The notes below the pieces were generated by a model. It saw only the letters and a program-made list of their open reading frames with translations, did not search any database and was not told the origin of the DNA. From Treponema sp. (lineage in GTDB: Bacteria > Spirochaetota > Spirochaetia > Treponematales > Breznakiellaceae), in NCBI GenBank assembly GCA_031267685.1, contig JAIRYV010000032.1, positions 1 through 37,482 on the forward strand: a stretch of 37,482 bases of DNA, in the 5' to 3' direction. Each line of letters opens with the position of its first letter. The stretch's first letter is position 1. The translations under genes and the position numbers were made by a program. Shown in pieces: positions 1 to 8,291 of the stretch.

Positions 1-2
1 CC

Positions 3-1385
3 ACCGGAAAAACAGCCTCCTTCTCCACACCCTCCGCACAAGGAACCATGCTCTTCTACGCCATTCCATTTACCATCGGACACAACCCTAAACCCTGGAC
101 CCTCATGGTCGCAGTCTCCAGAAACACCGTCATGGCGCCAGTCTACCGAATGCTCTCCATATGCATCATCATCGGCGCCTTTACCATATTCCTCATGTCC
201 TTCGGCAGTATCTTCATCGCACGCTCCGTAAGTCGACCCATCGCATACACCATGACAATTCTCAAAGACATCGCTGAAGGAGACCTCACCAAAGAACTTA
301 CGGTTTCTTCTCAAGATGAAGTGGGAGACCTCGCCCGCTACTTAAACTTCACCGTGGACAAAATCAAAAACTTCGTCCTGGCCATACGAAACGAGGCTGA
401 CATACTCGCTCAAACAGGCATAGCCCTTGCCACTAACATGAACGAAACTGCCGCCTCCATCAACGAAATTACCGCAAACATACAAGGCATCAAGACTCAA
501 ACGGGCAGGCAAGAGTCCAGCGTTAAAGGCGTTGGCACGGTCATGGAACAGATGGTCAACCATATCAGCATAATGAACGACCAGATACAGAAGCTGTCCG
601 AGTGCGTCAGTCAATCCTCTGCGGCAATAGAGCAGATGCTGGCGAATATCCACAGCGTAACCCAAACCCTGATACAGAACGAAGGAAATGTTACTAAGCT
701 GGCACACGCAGCAGACGTGGGAAGAAGCGGCTTGGAGGAGGTATCGGACAATATTCAGGAAATAGCACGGGAATCAGCAGGCTTGCTGGAGATCAACGGG
801 GTCATGGAGAACATTGCTAGTCAGACAAACCTGCTGTCCATGAACGCAGCCATAGAAGCAGCGCATGCCGGGGATGTGGGCAAGGGTTTTGCTGTGGTCG
901 CTGATGAGATACGCAAGCTGGCAGAGTCCTCCAGCGAGCAGTCAAAGACCATAAGCGATGTCTTGAAGAAGATAAAAGCTTCTATAGACAAGATCACTGC
1001 GTCCACCAGAGAGGTACTGGAGAACTTCGAGGCGATCAGTCAGGGAGTAAAGGCTGTAACGGATCAGGAAGCGAATGTACGTAGTGCTATGGAAGAGCAG
1101 GAAACGGGGAGTAAAGCCATACTGGACACCATAGGCAGTCTGAACGAGATCACTGGTAAGGTGAAAGGGAGTGCGGCGGGTATGCTTGGGGGCAACCGTG
1201 AGGTGATAGAGGCGAGTAAGGCTCTGGAACGGCTTACGATAGAGATAGTGAATGGTATACAGGAGATGGCGAGTGGCGCGGAGCAGATAGACACGGCGGT
1301 ACATCAGGTGAACGATATAAGCACTGAGAACAAGCAGCAGATAGAGCAGCTTGTCGTGGAGGTTTCCCGCTTCAAGGTTGAGTGA
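3..1385 (+). CDS. Methyl-accepting chemotaxis protein, 5' end outside window
   Basis: The reading frame is open from base 3, so the gene begins upstream of the window and only the C-terminal part is visible. An ATG at 48 lies inside the end of the periplasmic sensor domain: the residues around it ([16 protein letters not shown]) line up with the end of the sensor domain of the complete MCP at 8292. Next come a membrane segment (about residues 34-58 counted from the ATG), a HAMP domain and a long methyl-accepting helical region with the kinase-contact hairpin ([19 protein letters not shown]). The protein ends in VSRFKVE, exactly like the MCP at 8292, so the two are paralogs. It should signal ligand binding in the periplasm to CheA/CheW. 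Ligand unknown. Confidence 0.93.
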   Translation, partial: TGKTASFSTPSAQGTMLFYAIPFTIGHNPKPWTLMVAVSRNTVMAPVYRMLSICIIIGAFTIFLMSFGSIFIARSVSRPIAYTMTILKDIAEGDLTKELTVSSQDEVGDLARYLNFTVDKIKNFVLAIRNEADILAQTGIALATNMNETAASINEITANIQGIKTQTGRQESSVKGVGTVMEQMVNHISIMNDQIQKLSECVSQSSAAIEQMLANIHSVTQTLIQNEGNVTKLAHAADVGRSGLEEVSDNIQEIARESAGLLEINGVMENIASQTNLLSMNAAIEAAHAGDVGKGFAVVADEIRKLAESSSEQSKTISDVLKKIKASIDKITASTREVLENFEAISQGVKAVTDQEANVRSAMEEQETGSKAILDTIGSLNEITGKVKGSAAGMLGGNREVIEASKALERLTIEIVNGIQEMASGAEQIDTAVHQVNDISTENKQQIEQLVVEVSRFKVE

Positions 1386-1437
1386 GCTGAGTAGGGCGTC
1401 CCGGAAAAGATATCCTCAGCAAGCCTTATTGGTACCT

Positions 1438-1467
1438 AATATCGCCAGTCAGATGAACCTGCTGTAG
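1438..1467 (+). pseudogene. Short relic of an MCP signalling-tip coding sequence
   Basis: Between the MCP stop codon and the next gene, ten codons read NIASQMNLL then TAG. This matches the kinase-contact tip NIASQTNLL of both neighbouring MCPs, at DNA level as well as protein level. It looks like a scrap left from a duplicated or recombined MCP gene. The match is short, so chance is not fully excluded. Confidence 0.45.
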
Positions 1468-1484
1468 TTAGCCGATAAAGAATT

Positions 1485-2102
1485 ATGAAAATATCACATT
1501 ATTATATTGGTTTGCTTGCGTGTTTGTGCATATTCAACGCAGCCTGTTCAAGCGTGCCGGAACTGGTGGTGTCAGAGACAGCGCCAGTGTTAGTAATAGC
1601 TCCTCAAGCGCCGCCGGAGCCAGAGCCAGAAGTAGCGCCGGTCGAGGTACTCGTGGCGCTTGAGCCTGAGCCTGTGGTTGTCGAGCCGCTGTCGGAGCCT
1701 TCTATTGGATTCACGCTGGAAGCCGCACTTCGTCGTTCCTGCGATACCTTGATCGAGACACTTCCTGACACGTCTTCCATAGCGCTCATCAGTATTGCCT
1801 CGGACAATCTCAGGGAGAGTGAGTTTGCAGTGAAAGAACTCAGTGTTCTGCTCCTTGATTCAAGGATATTCAGCCTCGTTGAACGGCGTACCTTGGATCC
1901 AATCATAAGAGAACGGCGTTTCCAGCTTACCGGCGAGGTAGACGATACTTCGGCCTTGTCAATCGGCCATCGTACTGGTGCGGAAATCGTCATGACTGGT
2001 GTAATCAGCATCCATGAGTCGGAAAAGTACCTACGGCTGAGGGCCATTGACGTTGAAAGCGAAGAGATTCTCGCGCTCACTTCAGAACCTTTTATTGATT
2101 AG
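1485..2102 (+). CDS. Outer-membrane-type lipoprotein with CsgG/LpoB-like domain
   Basis: 205 residues. The N-terminus is a lipoprotein signal (MKISHYYIGLLACLC...) with a lipobox NAAC, giving Cys21 as the lipidated residue. Residues 30-75 are a proline- and glutamate-rich tether (repeated PEPEP and VEP runs). The rest (about 80-205) has the pattern of CsgG/LpoB-type domains: a first strand (SIALISIAS), a helix-rich stretch with VERRTLDPIIRERRFQ, then GAEIVMTGVIS and a closing pair of strands. Such lipoproteins are common in Treponema; their role is mostly unknown. The gene converges on the GerMN gene and the stop codons overlap by three bases. There is only a weak ribosome-binding site (AAAGAA). 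Confidence 0.8.
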   Translation: MKISHYYIGLLACLCIFNAACSSVPELVVSETAPVLVIAPQAPPEPEPEVAPVEVLVALEPEPVVVEPLSEPSIGFTLEAALRRSCDTLIETLPDTSSIALISIASDNLRESEFAVKELSVLLLDSRIFSLVERRTLDPIIRERRFQLTGEVDDTSALSIGHRTGAEIVMTGVISIHESEKYLRLRAIDVESEEILALTSEPFID

Positions 2103-2944
2103 AGCGAAGTCCGGTTTAGAGGACTGCCGATCCAGATGCCCTCACCTAGCCAGTCTACCCGTCGTCCCTCAATGAGAAGCTGTACGCTCTTCACGCTGGA
2201 AAACTCAGTGGCTGTCCAGACTATCTGATGTAACTGGGCAGCATAACCTTCACGTCCATAGCTATTGTATTGGAATTCTTCGCTCATATCGATATAAGCA
2301 GTTTCACCCCTAATATTGACCGACAGAATTCTGGTTCTCTCTGGTATGAGCGATATAAGTCCCTGTCTTTGTTCATCAGAGCTAGGCCCGTTTATGAGGG
2401 TTTGGAGCGCGTTAAGCAGAGGCGAATTTGAGGACGGACCTGTCCGTGTAATCCTTGAGCGTAGAATCGTGCCATCCTGATCTATCTGGATAAAATACAA
2501 GGTCTGCGGTGAAGTTATCACTAGTGCTGTTACTTCAGGAGCGGCTATTTCAGGAAGATTCTGGATCGCTATTGGCACGCTTTCTTCAATGGCAGAAGCG
2601 CTTGGCTCAATGACGCTTAGCGGCGCAGCCTCCGCCATAAGCGTTTCCGACGTGTTCTGCACAGAAAACGCTGGCAAACTGAGGTTGCCATTAGATGAGG
2701 CTGCTGTGGATTCAGGCGCTGCAATGCTTGCCTGTTCTTTGCTTAAGAGCCATGAGGGAAAAGGCGCGTTACGGATTGTGGTACTGATACGTTCCTTATT
2801 AACCATAAAAAGGATGAACATGATAATGGCGAAGACAACCCAGAACAAAAGCGCCCCTATTGGTATTCGGGGTTTAGGAGTGCTGTTTAGATTTCTGGCT
2901 AAGTCGCTGCCAAGACTGCTACTATACGAAGGTTTTCTTCTCAC
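2099..2944 (-). CDS. GerMN-domain membrane protein
   Basis: 281 residues. A basic cytoplasmic N-terminus is followed by one membrane segment at about residues 29-48 (ALLFWVVFAIIMFILFMV), a low-complexity Ser/Ala/Glu linker to about residue 130, and a C-terminal GerMN domain (about 140-265) with the typical LYFIQIDQDG, SPLLNALQTLINGPS, IPERTRILSVNI, AYIDMSEEF and a final VKSVQLLIEG. In Bacillus the domain occurs in the sporulation/germination protein GerM. In spirochaetes, which do not sporulate, it is usually a single membrane-anchored periplasmic protein of unknown role. It is divergently arranged to the exonuclease III gene. Confidence 0.85.
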   Translation of the reverse strand: MRRKPSYSSSLGSDLARNLNSTPKPRIPIGALLFWVVFAIIMFILFMVNKERISTTIRNAPFPSWLLSKEQASIAAPESTAASSNGNLSLPAFSVQNTSETLMAEAAPLSVIEPSASAIEESVPIAIQNLPEIAAPEVTALVITSPQTLYFIQIDQDGTILRSRITRTGPSSNSPLLNALQTLINGPSSDEQRQGLISLIPERTRILSVNIRGETAYIDMSEEFQYNSYGREGYAAQLHQIVWTATEFSSVKSVQLLIEGRRVDWLGEGIWIGSPLNRTSL

Positions 2945-2949
2945 GCATC

Positions 2950-2985
2950 TATGGTATGTCTACTTTACAATATAGGTCAAGTCCT
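2950..2985 (-). promoter_or_regulatory. Putative sigma-70 promoter for the GerMN gene
   Basis: Read on the minus strand, TTGACC is followed after 18 bases by TACCAT, a short distance before the start codon at 2944. Sequence match only. Confidence 0.4.
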
Positions 2986-3011
2986 GTATTGCAAAGTGGC
3001 TTGTCAATACT

Positions 3012-3800
3012 ATGGTAAAAACTATATCATTACCTATGCAGATCGTATCGTGGAATGTCAACGGGATACGGGCGGTGGAAAAGCGCGGCTTTGTTCAATG
3101 GTTACAGGAAGATGCGCCGGATATCCTCTGCCTACAGGAGACAAAGGCGCGGCCTGAGCAGCTTTCTCAAGACTTGCGTGAGCCAGCGGGGTATCATTCG
3201 TACTGGGCAAGTGCAAAAAAGGCTGGCTATTCCGGTGTGGCGATATTCAGTAAGGAAACGCCACTTGGGGTTGATCTGCTGGGCAACCCGGAGTTTGACG
3301 ATGAAGGACGGGTTCTGGTGGCTGATTACGAAGACTTCGTGCTTATCTGTGCGTACTTCCCCAATTCGCAGGACTGCGGAGTGCGGCTTCCCTATAAAAT
3401 GCGCTTTTGTAATGCGGTACTGACGCGTTGTAACGCGCTAGTGCAGAAAGGGAGGCATGTTGTGCTGTGCGGGGATTATAATATCGCGCATACGCCACTG
3501 GACCTGGCACGGCCAGAGGATAACGAGGACAGCCCTGGCTACCTCCCTGAAGAACGCGCATGGATGGACACGTTTATTGCCGCAGGGTATGTGGATACCT
3601 TCCGGCGCTTCCATCAGGGCGAGCGCGGGCATTACAGCTGGTGGTCGTACCGTACCCATGCGCGGGAGCGAAATGTGGGGTGGCGCATTGATTATCACTG
3701 CGTGGATACGGGGCTTTTGTCGCGGATACAAGGCGCGTCTATACGCGCCGAGGTGGAAGGTTCCGACCATTGTCCGGTTGAATTGCTTATTAAATCGTAA
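3012..3800 (+). CDS. xth: Exodeoxyribonuclease III / AP endonuclease
   Basis: 262 residues from the ATG at 3012. A second ATG at 3036 (MQIVSWNVNGIR) matches where this family normally begins and may be the true start; neither has a good ribosome-binding site. All active-site motifs of the Xth/ExoA family are present (numbering from 3012): N15/N17 in SWNVNGIR, metal ligand E43 in CLQETK, Y115 in YFPNSQ, D155/N157 in GDYNIAH, D227 in WRIDYH, and D252-H253 in GSDHCP. It removes damaged 3' ends and cuts at abasic sites in base-excision repair in the cytoplasm. Full length for the family. Confidence 0.95.
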   Translation: MVKTISLPMQIVSWNVNGIRAVEKRGFVQWLQEDAPDILCLQETKARPEQLSQDLREPAGYHSYWASAKKAGYSGVAIFSKETPLGVDLLGNPEFDDEGRVLVADYEDFVLICAYFPNSQDCGVRLPYKMRFCNAVLTRCNALVQKGRHVVLCGDYNIAHTPLDLARPEDNEDSPGYLPEERAWMDTFIAAGYVDTFRRFHQGERGHYSWWSYRTHARERNVGWRIDYHCVDTGLLSRIQGASIRAEVEGSDHCPVELLIKS

Positions 3801-3836
3801 GTTGGCAAAGGCCATGGCTTATAAAAGAAAGGATAC

Positions 3837-5969
3837 ATGCAAATGACAAAACAGGAACGACTTGACGAAAAGATCGATGAATTTATCTCGCGCCAGAACA
3901 GCGCGTTTTGTCTTGATGATATAGCGAAGGACCCGGGCATTATGAAAGTTGGTGGCAAGAGCGGCGTTTCACAGGAAGAAATCCAGGACTTACTCCTTCA
4001 CGGCTTGCAAGTGTTTTCGTCAGACTCCCGTACCTTCATACCCAGGCATCTGTACTTCAAAGACGCGCAGTTTCTGATCTCTCCTACAGATGAAGAGATC
4101 GGCCAGGGTATTCTCATACCCGGACATCGGTTTTTTCCGTTTTGCGCTCCATTCTGCTATCCGTGGGAGTGTTCTCTATTCTGCGTGGATAGCACTCAAG
4201 TCGGTAAAGTTCCTCAGAAAGTAGTTGCGCTGGAGCTTGCCGTCATGCACATTTACTTCACCCTTGTTGGCGTTGAACACATGGGGGAATTTCTCTGCGA
4301 GGATCAGCCATCGAACCTCGATGTGCTGGAGAGCGGCGAAATATCAGGGCAGAGTCGCGTGCAGATCACGGTCTTTGATCTCCGCACCCTGTACCATGAA
4401 TGGGGCTTCAAAAGGGGAGACGCTATCCTCTGTGAAACGCATAACTGGACCGAAGGTATCTATACCATAAGTTACCTCAGCGAGGAAAAGCGGCGGGGCC
4501 TTATGGCGTCTTCCACGAAATGGATAAGCGCACTAGAAACCGGTTTTCACAAAGTCTTTCATACCCGTGGCTTTATTGAAGAGATCGATGAGCAAATCGC
4601 CTACGCTTACTACTATGCCGGAACTGCTATCCTCAAAACACCGCCAATACATCTGGGCGGCTTCATTGAGCTGACCAATAAAGTGCATATACTGTCCATG
4701 GGCTTTGAGACAAAGCTCTGGTATGAAAAAGACCTGAAGTTTTCCCAGTATCTCAAAGACATTGGTTCCGAGCAACCCTCCCAGAGCGTGGCGCCAGGCA
4801 GTCTGGAAGCCCTGCTTGACGAACTAAACGTGTCCTACTCTGCCGTGGAAATTGAAGCCTTTTTGCGCGACGAGTTTTTTCGGCACAAGGGTATGATTGC
4901 ACCCGATGAGTTTAGCGATTACACCGAAGCTGTTATTCTGCGGATTTTTGGCGATCGCGCCAAACAGTTCTCGGAAAAGCAATGGGCCGCTATCGAAAAG
5001 CTGTTCCGCAAACTATGGACAAAAGTCAGCAAGTCCTACAACTACTTTAAGGATCAAGTGGGAGGCAAGGTCAGAAACGGCCTACTGGTGATTCTGGAAG
5101 ACTACTCCCAGTGGATGTCAGGACTGAGCCGTCGTTTCACGATTTCCGCTGATTCGCCAGTACAGCAGGTAGCCGGACTAGGCCAGTATATAGCCAGCTT
5201 CACTGCATACTTTGAGCTACTCAACAACATTGGTCCTGAGCATGAAGAGGATGCTAAGGAACTCTACGAAATTCTGCCGCGCATACACGAAACCATTGAG
5301 ATGATGAAGCAAAGCACGGAAGAACAGCTCAGCGCTGGGATGCCTCAGTTTCCAGAACGCCCTCAGCTCCATCTGGTTCAGCCTGACGACGACAAGCCAA
5401 AGCATATCTTTGTTTTCAGGATTACGCTCAAGGATACGAGACCACTGATCTGGCGGACCGTGCAGATCCCCGGATGTTTCACACTGGGAGAACTGCACTA
5501 TGTGATTCAGGACATCATGGACTGGACTGACGCCCACTCGCACTGTTTTGAGATAAACGAGATTCACTATGGTTCATGTCCAGACCATGAGTTTAGCTCA
5601 CTGGACATAGAGAACGAACATACCTACACCCTTGACTCGCTCAATCTTGCCGACAAACAGTGCTTTACCTACGTCTACGACTTTGGCGATCAGTGGGTAC
5701 ACGATATTCTGGTAAGCAAGATCATGCCTTCGTCCGACTTTTCCGAGACAGACTGGCGTTATCCGGTCTGTTTGAGTGGCAAACGCTCTAGCCCGCCCGA
5801 AGGCTGTGGTGGATTGACTGGGTATGAGCAGCTGATAGAAGCGTTCAATGCTCCACATAAAAAGAAAAGCAGTGAGATTCTGGCATACTATCCTAACTTT
5901 GATCCAGACTTTTTTGACGTTGGTGTTATCAACGAGATTCTTTATTCCGATGTTGACGGAGATGAATGA
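3837..5969 (+). CDS. Large protein with C-terminal plasmid pRiA4b ORF-3-like domain
   Basis: 710 residues. The C-terminal part (about 521-700) is a clear pRiA4b ORF-3-like domain: IFVFRITLKDTRPLIWRTV, FTLGELHYVIQDIMDW, HCFEINEIHYG, FTYVYDFGDQWVHDI, a PPEGCGG-like motif (SSPPEGCGGLTGYEQL) and a closing FDPDFFDVGVINEIL. This domain is found in proteins often filed under transposon passenger products but has no settled function. The first 500 residues are soluble, begin with a helical DNA-binding-like segment (about 5-60) and I do not recognise them. Most relatives are only about 180-250 residues, so the long N-terminal part is unusual. Two ATGs compete: 3837, and 3843, which sits a better 9 bases after AAAGGA. 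Confidence 0.8.
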   Translation: MQMTKQERLDEKIDEFISRQNSAFCLDDIAKDPGIMKVGGKSGVSQEEIQDLLLHGLQVFSSDSRTFIPRHLYFKDAQFLISPTDEEIGQGILIPGHRFFPFCAPFCYPWECSLFCVDSTQVGKVPQKVVALELAVMHIYFTLVGVEHMGEFLCEDQPSNLDVLESGEISGQSRVQITVFDLRTLYHEWGFKRGDAILCETHNWTEGIYTISYLSEEKRRGLMASSTKWISALETGFHKVFHTRGFIEEIDEQIAYAYYYAGTAILKTPPIHLGGFIELTNKVHILSMGFETKLWYEKDLKFSQYLKDIGSEQPSQSVAPGSLEALLDELNVSYSAVEIEAFLRDEFFRHKGMIAPDEFSDYTEAVILRIFGDRAKQFSEKQWAAIEKLFRKLWTKVSKSYNYFKDQVGGKVRNGLLVILEDYSQWMSGLSRRFTISADSPVQQVAGLGQYIASFTAYFELLNNIGPEHEEDAKELYEILPRIHETIEMMKQSTEEQLSAGMPQFPERPQLHLVQPDDDKPKHIFVFRITLKDTRPLIWRTVQIPGCFTLGELHYVIQDIMDWTDAHSHCFEINEIHYGSCPDHEFSSLDIENEHTYTLDSLNLADKQCFTYVYDFGDQWVHDILVSKIMPSSDFSETDWRYPVCLSGKRSSPPEGCGGLTGYEQLIEAFNAPHKKKSSEILAYYPNFDPDFFDVGVINEILYSDVDGDE

Positions 5970-5987
5970 CATGTATGTGAGAAAGCT

Positions 5988-6560
5988 ATGCGCTTGAAAT
6001 ATAACGCTCCAGCAGTTCTAACTTTTACGTTTATCAGCGTGGCAGTGCTGATAATTAACCAGTTCCTTGTTCCCGGGTTCACCGAAAACTGGTTCGCGGT
6101 ATGGGGACAAGGCAGTTTTCAGCTTACCAGCGTACATAGCTGGGTAACGCTGTTTTCCCATGTGATTGGCCATGCGGACTGGGAACATCTGGTATCCAAC
6201 TTTGCCCTACTCTTGCTGGTGGGACCTCTTCTTGAAGCCTATTATGGCTCACGAGGCTTGCTCTTCATGATGTTCATAACCGCGCTGGTTACCGGTGTGC
6301 TTAACGTGCTTTTTTTCCCCACAGCCCTGCTTGGCGCGTCCGGTATAGTCTTCATGATGATACTACTCGCATCTTTCACGAATTTCAGTAAAGGCGAAAT
6401 CCCGCTTACGTTTATCCTCGTGCTGATCCTCTATCTCGGACAGCAGATAGTGAACTCGTTTGAAAGCAACAACATATCAGAATTCGCCCATATCGTGGGC
6501 GGCTTCTGCGGCAGTCTGTTTGGGTTTATCCATCAGCCCAAAACAAATGGCTATCGTTAA
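5988..6560 (+). CDS. Rhomboid family intramembrane serine protease
   Basis: 190 residues with about six membrane segments. Catalytic serine S118 lies in GASG and the partner histidine H168 in AHIVGGF. The supporting H67 and N71 of the HxxxN motif are in WEHLVSN. The protein cleaves other membrane proteins within their membrane segments. It is a minimal six-helix form, ending soon after the catalytic histidine helix. It starts 18 bases after the pRiA4b-like gene, so the two may be co-transcribed; GAGAAAG just ahead of the ATG is a modest ribosome-binding site. Substrate unknown. Confidence 0.92.
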   Translation: MRLKYNAPAVLTFTFISVAVLIINQFLVPGFTENWFAVWGQGSFQLTSVHSWVTLFSHVIGHADWEHLVSNFALLLLVGPLLEAYYGSRGLLFMMFITALVTGVLNVLFFPTALLGASGIVFMMILLASFTNFSKGEIPLTFILVLILYLGQQIVNSFESNNISEFAHIVGGFCGSLFGFIHQPKTNGYR

Positions 6561-6576
6561 GCGTCATTGCCATACG

Positions 6577-6605
6577 TTGCGATACGGCAATCTCCGCTTT
6601 ATAAT
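6577..6605 (+). promoter_or_regulatory. Sigma-70 promoter for the phosphoribosyltransferase gene
   Basis: TTGCGA (6577-6582), a 17-base spacer, then a perfect TATAAT (6600-6605). Transcription would begin near 6612, only about three bases before the ATG at 6615, so the message would be nearly leaderless. No Shine-Dalgarno sequence is visible, which fits. Confidence 0.65.
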
Positions 6606-6614
6606 CGTGGTACT

Positions 6615-7229
6615 ATGAAAAAAGAATTTCTTCCCTATGACACAGTGCGGAACAACGCACTGAAACTGGCTCATCAAATTTATAAAAACGGCTTTGTCCC
6701 TGATGTTATCTATGTATCTTTGCGGGGCGGAGCTTATCTGGGTAATGTCATTAGCGAATACTTCAAAATTGTCCGCCGGGGCAACCGACCGGTATACTAT
6801 GCAGCGGTGGTTGCCCGCTCGTATACTGACGTGCGTGAGTCTGGCAAGATCATGGTTGAGGGCTGGACATACGCGCCCGAACATCTGCGTGTAGGCGACA
6901 AGGTCTTACTTGTAGACGATATCTTTGACACGGGCCTGACTATTAACCACCTCGCGGAGATCATCCTGGCGCGAGGTATCCCCCGGCACGATCTCAAAGT
7001 CGCAGTGCATGATTACAAGTTCTTCCGCGACAAGCCGGAACAGCTTGCCGTTCAGCCAGACTACTGGTGCCGTAAGCACGATCTGTCTATCTATGATGAA
7101 GATATGTGGATTCATTACATGAGCCATGAGCTTATGGGCTTAAAGGCCGATGAACTTGAGACCTACTACTACACGCATGACCCAGACTTACGGCCCGCGC
7201 TTGAGGTGATTGAGCAGAGGCGCCCGTGA
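6615..7229 (+). CDS. Phosphoribosyltransferase (hypoxanthine/xanthine PRTase type)
   Basis: 204 residues from the ATG at 6615 (MKKEFLPYDTVRNNALKLAHQ). A longer frame from a TTG at 6567 would run through the promoter and is not preferred. The PRPP-binding loop is VLLVDDIFDTGLT at about residues 97-109; an earlier substrate loop is VSLRGGAYLG. The family transfers phosphoribose from PRPP to a purine base in salvage; which base cannot be decided from sequence. The C-terminus (about 150-204) is longer than in minimal enzymes and rich in aromatic residues (PDYWCRKHDLSIYDEDMWIHY). The stop codon overlaps the GTG start of rnhB, so the two genes are translationally coupled. Confidence 0.88.
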   Translation: MKKEFLPYDTVRNNALKLAHQIYKNGFVPDVIYVSLRGGAYLGNVISEYFKIVRRGNRPVYYAAVVARSYTDVRESGKIMVEGWTYAPEHLRVGDKVLLVDDIFDTGLTINHLAEIILARGIPRHDLKVAVHDYKFFRDKPEQLAVQPDYWCRKHDLSIYDEDMWIHYMSHELMGLKADELETYYYTHDPDLRPALEVIEQRRP

Positions 7230-7810
7230 TCTGTGGTATTGATGAAGCCGGACGCGGTCCCCTAGCGGGTCCGGTCTGCGCGGCAGCAGTTGTATTGCCG
7301 CCGGAATTCCCTGTCAGTATGCTCAATGACTCAAAAAAGCTGTCCGCCCAGAAACGGGAGACAGCGCGGCGCATCATTGTTGAACGTGCTGTTGCTTGGG
7401 GTATTGGCTGGGCGTCCCATGAGGAAATCGACGCTATAAACATCCTGCAAGCTAGCCTCCTTGCCATGACCCGCGCTTTTGAAGCTATGCTCCTTGCCCG
7501 CAAAGACTCGTCGCCGCTTATCGCCATAGCGGATATCGAAGAGGTCATTGTTGACGGGAACGTTACGCCGGACATCAGCGTTCCCTGCCGTGCTTTGGTG
7601 AAGGCGGACACCCTGGTGCCGGAAGTCATGGCCGCCTCAATTCTGGCAAAAACCGCGCGGGACGCGGAAATGCTCCGCTATGCCATGCTCTACCCACAAT
7701 ACGGCTATGAAAAGCACAAAGGCTATCCCACAAAGGAACATTACGCCAAGATAGCCGCCTTTGGCCCATCGCCCATACAGCGCATAAGCTTCAAGATACG
7801 GCAAACGTGA
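7226..7810 (+). CDS. rnhB: Ribonuclease HII
   Basis: 194 residues, GTG start overlapping the previous stop (GTGA). Active-site acids are D6 and E7 in GIDEAGRGPLAGP, D110 in IVDGN, and D128 in KADTLVPEVMAASILAKTARD. LNDSKKLS and the terminal GYPTKEH are also typical. The enzyme removes ribonucleotides and RNA from RNA-DNA hybrids during replication and repair in the cytoplasm. Normal length. No terminator with a T-run follows; a short hairpin lies at 7832-7848. Confidence 0.95.
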   Translation: MICGIDEAGRGPLAGPVCAAAVVLPPEFPVSMLNDSKKLSAQKRETARRIIVERAVAWGIGWASHEEIDAINILQASLLAMTRAFEAMLLARKDSSPLIAIADIEEVIVDGNVTPDISVPCRALVKADTLVPEVMAASILAKTARDAEMLRYAMLYPQYGYEKHKGYPTKEHYAKIAAFGPSPIQRISFKIRQT

Positions 7811-8291
7811 CAACATACACCGGCAAGCGCACGTACTGATCCAGTACGCAAAGCGCCTGTTTCAGGAGCGGGTGTGGCTTAGAACTGGCAAGAAAAAAAT
7901 AAAATTTGGAAGGGAAACCAGTTGCTATTTCTTTCACAGTTCGATAGAATCTTTATTATGAACTTGAGAAAACGCCAGATGTCCACCGAACATCTGTCTG
8001 CTTACTGTTTATCTTCCTCTCAGCTCCCGGCTAAGTCTTTAAATTTCACTTTACAGAGTTTTCTGGAGGAACGGGTAGATGAAGGGAAAAGGAGGTTAGT
8101 CTATGACAATGGTATGATGGATACGCGCATGAGAAGCGTATAAGAAGGTGTTCCATGAAAGCAGCCGCAGGCTACAGGAAGCGCCGCAGGAATAGCGTAT
8201 ACAATGTATTGACAAAAAGTTGACAACAAAAAAATTAAGGTCTTAAAACATACTACATTAAAGAGGTTCTGGAACAACCTCAGGAGTATTT
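7811..8291. other. Gene-poor stretch between rnhB and the second MCP
   Basis: It holds a perfect 7-bp hairpin (CGTACTG-ATC-CAGTACG, 7832-7848), a promoter-like TTGCTA-N17-TAGAAT (7922-7950) and an unrecognised 61-codon frame (ATG 7958, stop 8143; starts MNLRKRQMSTEHL) with no ribosome-binding site. Two TTGACA hexamers (8209-8214 and 8220-8225) lie upstream of the MCP gene, but neither has a convincing -10 box at normal distance. I do not call the 61-codon frame a gene. Confidence 0.4.

Noticed and set aside
6567-6614. Upstream TTG start for the phosphoribosyltransferase
   Set aside because: The extension overlaps a strong promoter and adds residues not expected for the family.
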